Origin: Brugia malayi
Lineage: Eukaryota; Nematoda; Chromadorea; Rhabditida; Onchocercidae
Reading direction: 5' to 3'
Assembly (NCBI RefSeq): GCF_000002995.4
Contig: NW_025062475.1
Span: 7,568,187-7,632,186, forward strand
Length of the DNA: 64,000 nucleotides
Position 1 is the stretch's first letter, and each line of letters begins with the position of its first letter. Both the position numbers and the translations under genes were made by a program. This document shows, in pieces, positions 52,101-64,000 of this stretch. The notes below the pieces were generated by a model. The model did no database searches. It saw nothing but the letters and a program-made list of their open reading frames with translations, and was not told where the DNA came from.

Positions 52101-55100
52101 TTCAAAAACTACAAACTTGAAGCAACTGCCAATCAATAAAACCATTCCTTCCATTTGCTAAAATTGAAGAAATATCGGAAAGGATACAGAAAAACAGGTC
52201 CTTACTGTATAACAGAAATCTTAACCTTGCAGCAATTTCATAGATCTGTCAAGTGAGTAATAATCTTATGCTAAAGTTTGAGAATCTGCAATTTGCACGC
52301 GCGAAAAATAAGATTTGAGGCTAATATAAGAAAGCCCATATGTTGAGGGTCAGTTAGTTGAACTGACATACTGTCGACATTTTGATAACATATCCGCTCA
52401 ATTATGGCGCTTTGTAAATCACATGTCAAAGAACAAACAGGTCCAAGAAAGATAAAGATGTCCTCGCTTCCAACTATTCCCATGAGATCGCGGTTTAATC
52501 CCTTATAATATAAGCAAAACGGATAGCAGCAATATCTCTTTGAATTAATTCATCGAACTGACATCGGATTATTTTATGCTTCTACTAGAGAATGAATTTC
52601 ATTTCAATAGTACCATAAATTTACATATTTCTATATCTAAAAAGTTAAATTTGAGATCTGAAAAAAGTTCAGTTATAGTTAAAAAAAAATCAAAAACTTT
52701 TTCAGACTTTTACTCACAGTTAAGTCTCCGAATATTTCAAACTTTTATGCCTACCATTTCTGAACTATTAATGAAAAAAAATTTCTTGTTATTTTAAAAT
52801 TACTGAAGAAAATTCAGAAAAAGAGAGAGAGGGAAGCCTTTTTGCTCCATTTCGCTTAACAGAAATTTGCTTTGTCTCTTTCTCTTCTGTTAATGACAAT
52901 TTCAAACGTAAGTAGAAATCATCCACTGATGAAGCTAATCATCCAGAAAATATGGCTTTTTCATTGTAGCGCGTCGTCAAACCTTTTATTTTACTATAGC
53001 TGTAATATACTTATGAGAAGAAAAATAACTTCAAAGCATTGCTGCCTGCATTATTCGATGCAACTGGTAGATATTTTGTGTACTGTGTGGTCAAAAGTTC
53101 ACCGTTCAATTTTTAAATATTTGAAAGACACAAAAAAAGTCGAGAATAATAACTATAGCGGTTTCTTTATTCATTTATTATCCTTTGGTATCATTAAAAT
53201 GTCGATATTACAGCACTGATCTGATGGATTGCAAAGGATAGAGTTACAGTCATTACTGCAAAGCACTAAGGTAATATAATATTCTCGAAGATAGTTCCTC
53301 TTACACCGCCTCCACCAGTATTTTCAGAAACGGCCACTTTGACATGATATGAGAGAATTCAACATTTTGTGGTTGTTATAATGTATTGAAAGAGAGAACT
53401 AAAAGGAAAAGTAAAATTGTTTACTCCCGAGTTCTTAAAAGTGTTACTTCAAATGATACGGCAACATTAAAAAAAGAAGTGAAAGCGAATTTACATTGAC
53501 TTCTTAATCAACTTTTAGGCTTCCAAAATAAATTGAAAACTCATTTTTAACTATAATAATAAATTTCAGGGTCCTCAAACATTGTTTAGCTTTAAAAAGC
53601 TTAGCATAGATGAGCAAAGAGCAATTTATTTTGTTTTCGAAATAGACATAACTCTCTGCTTCATCGGTATGTAGCGAATGCAGAAGAGAGTGTCGTCATA
53701 AGTTTATTCTCATCATTTCATTACTTTAACCAGTTTCATAATCATTTTGATGAGGATTGAAATGAAAAGTGATAGACAAGAATTTAAAGATCAAAGGGTC
53801 GATCAAGGTTCAAAACAAACTGATTCCCAACAAGTATCTTTTACTACTTGGTGTGCAACTTCAGGGAGTAGGAGTTCAATTTTAAAGTCGGGCGACTGAG
53901 GCATGGTAGTAATAAATACTATAAGATTTTAAAAGCTATTAAATGGACTACCCAGAAATTTTTGTGCGGAAATGTGCTTTTTGATTTTCATGAAATATAA
54001 AATATTATTTCAAGTATCCGAATATACAGATTTCTCTAGGCGCGCTAATTGTCTTCGACTATGGCAGACCAGATGAGCAATAAAATTTTTTCCAATAATT
54101 AATCGAAGTTGGATTTAGTATTTCATGACACTGAAAGTCAATTACCAGTAATAAAGATTGAGCAATAGAATCAATAATATGCTGCAGACATAGAAATAAC
54201 AGTACAAGTAAAAGAAATGAAATGTGGTCTGGATATATGCAAATTCATAACTGAACAAAATTCAGTAAAAGTGTTAAAAATTAGCTAAATGAAGCACTGT
54301 TGAAAGTTGTAATTACAAATAATCCCTACAATAAAGGATGCCAGTGGACGAGTAGTAGAGATCACCTGCTTTCAGTCAATAAATTTTCATGATCGAACTT
54401 CACGTTTCGATTCAATAATGAGGTTGAGGCTTAATATTAGCAGTTTGTTCGTTGCATATAGAACTAAAGTGATTCAATAGCTATATGTTAATATCTGAAT
54501 TGCTCGTTCTTAAAATTATGTATTTATCTTTAAAATGAGAAATAATTTTAAGCAATTTTAAAACTATAAGTGAGAAAGCATAGTTTAAAATACAGCAAAA
54601 ATTTCAAAATGTCGAATAGTGGGTTTCGATAGATCAGAGTCTTTCTGATTTGTTTGATCAGATATAGTCATTCATACATGATTAGCTGAAATTGCTTAAT
54701 AGTTAATCATAATAGTTCTCGTAATACCCAAAAACGGATTGAAATGGTTCTCTGAGATTGCCTCGAAATTAGAAAATCATGCAATGAAAGTCATTTCTTG
54801 ATGAAGTATTTGAGTTTTCTAATTAAACTGCATTGACGTAAATTGACTGATTGATTTTAAAACACTTTGCAGGGAAATTTGTAGGAATGTTTAAGTATGA
54901 ATATGTATAATTATCTCATCTTTTAAGAATTGAAGTTCAAAATTTCTTGATAATAAGAAGGCGACATGTGTACATACTTAATTTAAAGAGTGCAGGATAG
55001 ATTTCGTTTAAATTGAAAATACCACACTAATTCCAATAGCCATTCCATAGCATCAATTCCGATTAGTAGGTATACATCGATAAGCCAACTTATCCTTGAA

Positions 55101-57831
55101 TAATTTTTAATTGGAAAAGAATCTTAAGGGTTCATTTTTCTCCTTAAATGAAAGACCAAGTGATAGTTTGAATTTGAAAATTACTGAACCAGAAAAATAT
55201 TTATCAAAAGCCTACATTAACGATAATGATGGTACTATCCTTTATATCACTTCTTATTTTTATTTGAGTAATTTTACTATAATTACATGTTTAATTGAAA
55301 AGAAAAAAAAAAAAAAACCGAATTGTTTTCCATGAAAGAAACATTTATTTTATAAAAAATCTGCATATTTCCTACCTCTGAAAATGAGTAATTCGTTCCT
55401 AATAATTAGAAGTTTGCAATTTCAATTTCTTTTGAAATTAATATTGAGTAATGTCTTTATTATTTGAGACAAAAGTCTAGGTATTAAATTTATATTATAC
55501 CACTTGCTGCCTTATGAGAGATAGTAAGGATGAAAAGGATGAAGCAATTCAATTTCAGTAATTCTCTAATTTCACGGTTTTTATGCATTACTAGAATTCA
55601 TGGGTAAATGCTAGAAGTACCAATGGTAAAAATAGTGGAGGACAGATTTGTCTTCCAAACCTTTCATTGCTTTTAGTAGTGAGAGCAAACCAATAATGTA
55701 TTCTTCACTGCTACGAAACAAGAAACATTTATCAATACTTTCTGCCCTTCAGCAAAAGTTAAATTATATTTAGAAATAACTCTAACAATTGCACCTGCTT
55801 CCAGGAAATAACCTTTGTCAAAAAAGAACCAACTTTTCTTTAGAAGCATTTTATAAGTTTGCATGTCAATAATATACACTTTGCCTTATTCCTTGTTGGA
55901 CGATTATTTTTTCCAAAAAAATCCTCACTGATCTTTGATCATATTTTCTTAACAAATGAAAATTTTAATTTAATCGCAAGAATAAGGCAAAGCTATCCAA
56001 TGAATTTTATCAACTTTATTGGAAAGATCAATTAACAAATCAAAATAAGCATAAGAATGTGGAATTCTATTTGTTTGTGCACATTTAATTAAACTGCTGC
56101 AATTGATTGTTATTGATGTCAAAGCATTGTTCATTTGATAACAAGCCTAATTATTCACGACAATGTAACACCTTGAAATTGAGACGAACCATGAAATTTA
56201 AAGTCGATTTTGAAGCAATCTGAAATTTCACTGCTAAAATTAAATTGTTGCACAAAATTAGATAAAATTCTGCGTGTTCCATTCGATGATTGACACTGAT
56301 TGCAAAAGGATTTCGTTATTTTGGACTTTAGAACATTTATTTTGTTACTTTATTCCCTTTGGATTATTTTTACACCAAAGTTTTAAAACTAATGTGTTTT
56401 GGAAGGATAAAATATCTTATTGAATTTGTCTTTTTCTGTGGTGTAGTGAAGCTAATTTAGGTTAGAAATATTCATTGATTATTTTATTGGGTATATAAAT
56501 TAGTTAGGATAGAAAGCTCTGGAATAAATTTGTCTTACATAATTATCTCATTCATATTATAAAACATTAGCCATAATATCTACAGAGCCTTGGTGGTATT
56601 AACAAGTGAACTGGCATTTAATATCTTACCCATGAATAGAGGAGGTATTTAATTTTCCTATGGAAGACAATTTAATTCAACTTCGTTATGAGAATATCGA
56701 CTTGATTAATTAATGATTAATCATAAAGAAGTGAAAAATAAAGATAAAATTGGAAGGCTAATGCTAAACTATGACAGTTCTCTTTTTCATCTTCTTAGAT
56801 AAATTAAAAGTGATTATTGACATTGCTAGAAAAGCATATGTTATAATTTCGAAAAGTCTTAAAGCTTTGAATAAAAGTATTTTCTTCTTTCTCTTTAAAG
56901 AACAAATGAAATGAAATTAGATACTGTTACCTGATTGAGGTATGAAATGAATAAATCCTTTTGTTGCACATCTGATATTGTGATAAGAAAGCGATTTCAG
57001 AAAGTCGTTGTTTATCACATTTTTAGGATCATTTCTTCATTCTCTGGATGCACTCAAATTTATTACCTTCATCTTACTTCTCAAAGCAAGTTTAGCACAA
57101 TAAAAGTCAAATTTCAGAAATTTAAAGCGAAGAAATAAACTTTCGTTTGACAAGTTTTGCCGGATTCATACATCTATCTGAACTGCTTTTATGTTTGAAA
57201 ATAAGCTATTAAAAAAAAAATTAATCTTTGGGGCTATCCTAGCATTGTGTCATTCCAATAGAAATTTTCACATTCTTAAACTTAAGCAATAATTTATGTT
57301 TATCGATCAAATCAAATTTTCCTTTTTCATGGTTGTTAAAAGCGATTCATTCAGCATTTTCAAGATCCTATTTCCTTCAGTATTTAAAAGTGATCATCAA
57401 CTTCTGTTTTTGCCTTCGTCCTTCATTGAAGTCCTCTCTCAATAGTCCCTGTCTATCGCCTGTGTCCTTCAACCGATAGCTGGATCAAATAAATTGGATC
57501 ATTAAGGAAATATAAACTCTATGCCCCTTCAGATTGCTGCTATTAAGCGATCCGTGTAATTGAGATCTAATTCTAATGTCCACGATCTTTAACCCACAAA
57601 TGAAATATAAATTTCAGCGGCTTACCCTTTCGAGAATCATAAGGTTTGCCCTTATTGGCTCTTTAATGGCCCTAAGCGTGCCGCATTTAAGCCATGTAAT
57701 GGTAAGGTTAAATATTTCTATGCTCTCATAGACGAGGTAGGAGAGTCAGACGAATGAAAAGATGAAATATGTTATGAATAGCGAAATTTGTTGTGGATAA
57801 GCGAAAGAGAGGGAGGAATGCCTGCACACAT

Positions 57832-57848
57832 GGGTTGGGTTGGGTTGA
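57832..57848 (+). repeat. (GGGTT)n short tandem repeat
   Basis: About three GGGTT units followed by GAG. This differs from the usual nematode telomere unit TTAGGC, so it is probably a simple repeat and not an interstitial telomere. Confidence 0.6.
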
Positions 57849-59980
57849 GTTAAAGAGAGCAGCAGATTAGTTCGTCGAGGTAGGACTAATGCCCTTAATT
57901 AATCATCCATGAACAGCCGTTCATTCAATGCCACTGATCAGATAAGGATGTTGATGAAGTCAGAAAAGCCTAACAGATTTATTTCATTCACTGACATTCT
58001 CAAAAAAATGACCCTTTGCTGGCCAAGAGAATTGCTCTCTCTATCTATAATAGTTAACAGACGATATGCAACCTTGACGAATGATAACTACCTGACTGAG
58101 TAACTGCTAAACAACAATGACAACGACATGGACCAAGTTATTCACTTATCCTCATCAGCATTCTCTTCTAATCGAAAATTCACCAAAAATAATTCATTTT
58201 GGAATAGTTTTGATTTAATTGAATCGTTTTCATCAAATTGTTAATCCTTTTATTGTAAACAGAAATCTCTGTCTTGTAACTTATGCAATAGTCATGTCAC
58301 ATTTTGTTTTTGTGAACCAAACATAATTTTGTTCATTGTCTTTTCAATCTGTAATATTTCAATCGAATCGAATGCAATAATAATGAATGTATAAAAACAA
58401 TTATCAATCGTTTAAGCGAGTGAGATAAAACAATTATTGCTATTTTTAATCATTGTTAGTACTGTCATATCAGTAATATTAATATTTTGCAAATTTTTAG
58501 TTTCTTCCAGATGAGAAATCTATCTCACAAGACTGTTTTGGTATGATAAGCCTTAGAAATAATTTATTTCTTTGTTTTTCTTTTTTGAGATCTATATGAA
58601 TTCAGCGATTAAATTCTTTTTTATTCTTATCACAATTATATTTTTTCATCTGAACTGACTGTATGGTATAGCATGTAAAAAAATGTGCCAATAAGTTCTT
58701 TTTAAAAACAGTTGCATTTCAGTAATTGTCCAAACTTTATTAAATGAGAAATCATTGAATCGTTGTTGCATTATATCATTACAATAATTCATTTCTGCTT
58801 CACTGCATTCGATACTGCCACATTCAATCCATTCTTAATTTCAACTATTTCGAATCTTTGTAATACCATCTGTGAACAGATGAACAACAAAAATATTATC
58901 AAATTAAGGGTTACCTGTTGCTCAATTTATTTCTCAGATTTTTTTTTCTATTGCACTTTTAGTTTTCTGGCACAGTTTATTTCAGATCTGAAGAAAAATT
59001 TTAGATATCGCTCGTCTTTTGAAGCACATTAGATAATAACACAACTGTAGTCCTTACACAGAATAGCTTCATATTTATTAAAATTCTAAAAGTAAAAACG
59101 AGAAAGTTATTGATGTAAAATTAATGGGAAAGTTAACTGCAACTCGACTCATGTTACTTATTCATTGAATATGTCTAAATACCAGAAGAAAAAAGTAAAT
59201 TAAAAGGCAAAGTATTAAAATTTAATATCTTCCCAACAAAAATAAAATAATTTGAATGATTTTTGAGATAGCAATTTCTCAAGCCGCACAGAATGGGTGA
59301 ATTCTAAAGTGTTGAATAATTAAATTTGCTCTAATGACTCATTTAATGACATTATCAGATTGCCAAGTAAAGCTGAATCGTTTACCATTTCAGGAATTCA
59401 TCCTTTTACGGTTATTAAGCTTCATGAATTACTGCTAAATTCAAATTTATTGTTTTTTATTTTGATTTTTCCTAATAATTTTTAAAAATTGCCAATTTAC
59501 CCTTTCACCATTTGCCATAATGTACTGCTGGCAGTTCAAATATCGCTGATTTCTGCATTTTCCAGTGAATCATTTCACGGTTCAATTCGATCTGATTTTC
59601 CGCAATCTTTAGCATCTTGCATGAAATTATTAAATTATTTGTTTATTTTTTTGATTGTTTATTTCTGGTGATCCGAAGATGCGTCAAGAATATGATTCAT
59701 ATCGATGCGAGGGAAAAAGGGCTTCCACTGATTTCAAATTTTTTTATCTTTCCTTTAACCTTTTGCGCGAAGGTTAGTAAGCTACTTATTCCGCATGAAG
59801 TCTTGCACATCTAAGTTATTATTCAATCTTATAAAACTCTTTTAAAGGAGATGTTTAAACTAAGTTATCCAGTTACAATTCTTTTATTGTCTATGACACT
59901 ATATTTTCGACCTGACAATCTTAACCTTGAAAAGGAGTTAATTTAAATCTGAGCCATTCAACAGATAGCCAAAATAGGGT

Positions 59981-60005
59981 GATGATGATGATGATGATGA
60001 TGATG
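59981..60005 (+). repeat. (GAT)8 trinucleotide microsatellite
   Basis: Eight GAT units in a row in the gene desert, not within any supported exon. Confidence 0.85.
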
Positions 60006-63000
60006 GTATTTGATTCTAAAAGTTTCTTCTGCCTCTGAAGAATATTAAATATTTTAAGTGTTCGTGCAAAATTATATGTCGTACCAACAATTATTTTTCC
60101 TGAATTTTCTTAAAATATTCAAGTTTTATTATGCAATATACTGGAACGATATTTTTTATAGTATTAGTTCCTTCTAAAAATTATTTTTAAATCGAATGAA
60201 ATCTTTTAAATCTTTTGTCTTATTTTGTTGCGCACTTGTCGCTCTCATCCCTTTGCCTCACAGTTTTGTCTCAAATACGATAAAAAGTAAGAAAAAAAAC
60301 CAGTTGATTGTGTAAAAGAATGAGGCATTGTTGTTGTTATTCTTTTACTCATAAAAATTTAAGAGCTGAAATACGAAATTCTTGTTTGTATGTGTGTGGC
60401 AGCCAATTCTTCTAATTCCAATAAAAATGGCGTCCTTTTCCATCAATGCTTCCACAAACAGAATTACTTACTATCTGAAAATGTGTTCCACTTCAAAAAT
60501 TGCATTACATTGAAAAGATCTTAATTTAGAGTATAAATGCTTTCCTGTCTTTTCAAAACTTTTATTTATCCTTCATTAATTTCCCAATTTGTTTTTAATT
60601 TCTCAATTCTATTCTTATTTCTCTGCAAAGAAATGCAATATATCAAAATTTGAAACATAAAAAAGCTATTTTATAATTCAAATAAAAAATAAAGCACATC
60701 ATTGAAAAGTACTAGAATAATTCGGTGTTTTACTAAACTCTGAGGTACTCCTCATTTTTTAAATTAAACTGTGCAGATGACATTTAGTTGAAGAGAGACG
60801 GTATAAAATCCGTGGAATTCGCTAGATCAATTGATAAGTGTAGAAAAGTAATTGAAATTGCGTTGTTATGAGAGAAACAGCGTAGTTTTTGAAGCTCAGA
60901 TTTAGAAATGCCATAAGCTCTAAGACTGAATTACTGAAATGAAAAAGTTTGACATTAAGTTACAGACTACAGTTTCGATAATTATTATTAAATGAGAAGA
61001 AATCATGGCACGAGTTTTCTCTCTTTTTAATATTAAAAATGCTTACAGTTATCTCATCCAACTCTAAGCATTTTTTCATCAGAGCTTTTGTTATACTCAC
61101 TCTGTTCTATCATGTCCTGTGTTGACTAATATTGTTTTCCGTTTTTGGATGTTATGTGAGAACGAACCTGTTGTTGTCGCATCTCTACAAATTCCATTCT
61201 TCTTTTTGTCGAGTCTGCGCCCCTCAGAACAATACCTTTTAATTCAAATAAATGCATGCTTCTCATCCATTTAGCTGTAAATCCTGTGCCCGAAGCCCTT
61301 TAGTGATATGGGAATTATATTTAATCGGTGCGAAGGGTATATTGTTTACTGGTAATGCCATTAAAAATACTCAACTCGATCAGTAGTGGAACTTTTTGAT
61401 CGGTTGACTGATTTTTACAAACCAAACATTAACTTGTAGCAAAAGCTATTCGCTACCGATCTCTCTTTCTTTCAATCCCCGCACTTTCCTAGTCTTTTCT
61501 ATTATATTTAAACTTGTTTTTTAAGAATTTTCATTTCGATTTTCAAACAATCCGAGAGAATATTTCTGCACTGGTCTATGCTTAAGTTGTAAAAATTTGT
61601 AAAATCTATTACTTTGCTACGGTTTATATGATTGACATACTCTAAAATGGTAAAAATTCCAATTATTGTTCTTTTAACTCTTTTTATGAGAGAAATACAT
61701 ACAGGAAAGAGAGATTAAATCAACTTTGAGCTATGGTCTGAATTCCTAAATTCATATGCTCAAAATTTGAATCTTATAGTTCCCAATTCTTTTTTCACAA
61801 TATTTTCCAATTTTGCTGATGAAAAACCATTGGAGATGCGTCACTGATAAAGTATTTGCTTACTGAAATGGAAAAAATGAATCCTTTCTTTACTCCAGAA
61901 ACTGAAACTGCAGTTGTCGAAATGACTGATTATTTCATAGTTTTGTCGCCAATTTTTGAGGCACAGAGCTCGCATTTGATGCATTTGCAATTCGCAAGCA
62001 GAAAATAAAACAGCATCAACGAGAGCTTTTTTAGGAAAATAAAAGAATAAATGGAAACAATTGTAAAAAATTTATTTAACAAAACTTGTCTTAAATATTC
62101 AATATTTTATGCAATCATAAAAACCAGATAGTTATATAAATAATATATTAAATGTTAAATTTCATTTACTTCTTTTTCAAACAAGTAATTTTAACAAATT
62201 TAACAACTGAATCAATGATTCTCGATAGTTTGTTTAAATTACTTACGAAAAAAAACTACTTACAAAATTATTTGACCTTGACTTTAATCTTCTTGGGAGA
62301 AAGTCTTTAAAAATGATAGCTTTCAGTGACAATCCTGGGATCATCGTTTGGGAAATTTTATATAGTTAATGAAATTCGAAAAGGAACTATTATTGAGATG
62401 AGATGACGTCTGCCTAAATCAATCACTGTAACTGTTTCTCATCTACTTGTCATGAACGCAGATCAGTTCGCATTTATCGTTTGTCCAACATTCTGTTCAA
62501 TTTCAACATAATAATTAGCACTTAATGCTACCCTAATTACTACCTTACCTTATTCTTATCGATGGTACATACCATCATATTGATTCATTTATCATCATCA
62601 TCAATATAATGTTTCTTTTTAAACTATTAAGAATATCGTTACAACGATAATTGCTGTTTCTCGTCCTTTATTATCTCTTAAAATTGTGTCTTTTCTTTTT
62701 TGTTTCGTTTTATAGGCTATTAATCTTTAACAGTTTAGAAATATCAAAATGAACAAAAAAGATCAGTTTTAACTTACTAAGGATTGTTGGCAGAAAATAC
62801 AGAAATCATATTAGTCAAGAGTTTAACCTTTCCCTCAGAAACTGATTTTTCTGTACAGCAAAGTGATGAAAAATCGACAGTATTCAATTATTTTTTGGAA
62901 TCGTTTCATCTTTCCACTTTTTTATTTCATCCCTTTTTATTTATATCTTCAATTTGCATTTTATGTCATTTAATAATAACCTTCCATGGGGTTATCAAAA

Positions 63001-64000
63001 AGCTACAAACAAAGGCATCACATTCCTTAATTAGCTTTAATTAAATTAAATTTCTTTCAGCCCCGTATTATATTTTATATAATACAATACTGTTGGTATT
63101 ATCACATTTTTGCAGCATTATTTGAACAAGGGTTTCAGTTTTTCAGAAAACTAATTCTTTCTTAAAGAAGGAGAAGAAATAGAGTGAAAAGAAAAAATAT
63201 TTACAGTCTAGTAGATACGAATTATCTGCTTGAAATCACAAAATCTTTTTCAAATGTTGCAATAATTTGTATATTTACCTCTCACATAACTAAAAACAAA
63301 TTAAAGTGACATCTGGATAAAACGGAATATTTTTATTCCGTCATGAATAATGAAGTCTGTCACACCTGAAATACCACCTTGAACTGAGCCAAAATATCTG
63401 TTTGGTTTGATCAACATTACATTTCATCTCAGGTAACCTGATGCGACGCTTTCTTTTTAATTTGAAAACAAGTTCTAGGAAATCCAGAAGTACTGAATAT
63501 ATATCATAATTTTCACAACCAATCATGAAGTCTGTATTTTTTCGATCTCAGTCCTTTTATATACCAGTCATTATGCAAGAAAAAAAATTTCATGAAATCC
63601 AAAATCCAAAGTTCGATTCCTTTAAATTCTTGGAAACTTTTAAAAATTTCAATTTCTATCTCTCTAAGCAAGCGAAAAATAAACTCAAATTTAGCTAGGT
63701 AATAATTTTTGCTGTTTTTGCTGAAACGCGTCAAATAATCAATGTAAGCTTTAGATCCTAGATTAATTTAATTTTCTCGAGATAAAATTAGTAAATTTCG
63801 TTCATCTTTTACCCTTCACTACTCAATTTAACACCCTCTCGGTCTTATTTGCAACTTTCAATCAATTAGTTCACTGACATCAATGAGCCTTGTTACTTGA
63901 AGGATCCTTCACTACCGCCTGCTCTTATTGTTTATTATTATTTGAATTGGACTCTCCATGACAGGTATATGTCATTTTCTTAAATTCAATCAATCGTCAT

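Larger units (their letters stand above)
49169..64000. other. 14.8 kb gene desert at the window's right end
   Basis: No exon chain, transposase, reverse transcriptase, tRNA or rRNA was recognised on either strand. Simple repeats include (CT)n near 50638-50651, (GGGTT)n at 57832-57848 and (GAT)n at 59981-60005. Two blocks, 57420-57940 and 61130-61400, are less AT-rich and contain TAAT-type and GATA-type short motifs. Open frames here are under 116 codons and their composition matches background. Confidence 0.5.

Noticed and set aside
1..64000. Wolbachia insertions, transposons, viral copies or CRISPR arrays
   Set aside because: None recognised. No bacterial-type continuous gene, transposase, reverse transcriptase or regularly spaced repeat array was seen.

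Overview
This is a stretch of nuclear chromosome from a nematode, probably a parasitic spirurid/filarial-type worm. The DNA is very AT-rich. Introns are short and end in the nematode-type acceptor TTTYAG, and several starts sit just behind such acceptors, as expected for spliced-leader trans-splicing. The proteins are nematode-like: a BRE-3/Egghead glycolipid mannosyltransferase and a Twist factor closest in type to HLH-8. The species cannot be named from the sequence alone. I rebuilt all gene models by hand from splice sites and reading phase. They are internally consistent but not checked against transcripts.

Layout. 1-2195 (+) holds the 3' part of bre-3. 2196-7158 is gene-free except for a decayed 28S rRNA fragment near 6.15-6.52 kb. 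7159-9462 (+) is an FTSJ1/TRM7-type tRNA 2'-O-methyltransferase in ten exons. 10133-13591 (+) is mitochondrial GatB in ten exons. 14395-20321 (+) is an 18-exon gene for a protein of about 937 residues with seven tandem copies of a module: two C2H2 fingers, then a linker ending in CFPGW/R. 21989-22691 (+) is hlh-8 (Twist), with the 5' exon unresolved.

The strand then flips. 29026-26127 (-) is a seven-exon secreted protein of 455 residues with somatomedin-B and thrombospondin type-1 domains. 35740-33380 (-) and 49157-45701 (-) are two paralogous genes for single-pass membrane proteins of a family I do not recognise. The long spacers at 29.0-33.4, 35.7-45.7 and 49.2-64.0 kb hold no gene I can support. 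They contain simple repeats and two GC-richer blocks near 57.4-57.9 and 61.1-61.4 kb that could be regulatory.

The genes do not form one pathway. bre-3 acts in glycolipid synthesis, FTSJ1 in cytosolic tRNA modification, GatB in mitochondrial Gln-tRNA formation, and HLH-8 in mesoderm patterning. The secreted SMB/TSP1 protein and the two membrane proteins act at or outside the cell surface. The items most worth follow-up are the modular zinc-finger gene and the paralogous membrane-protein pair.
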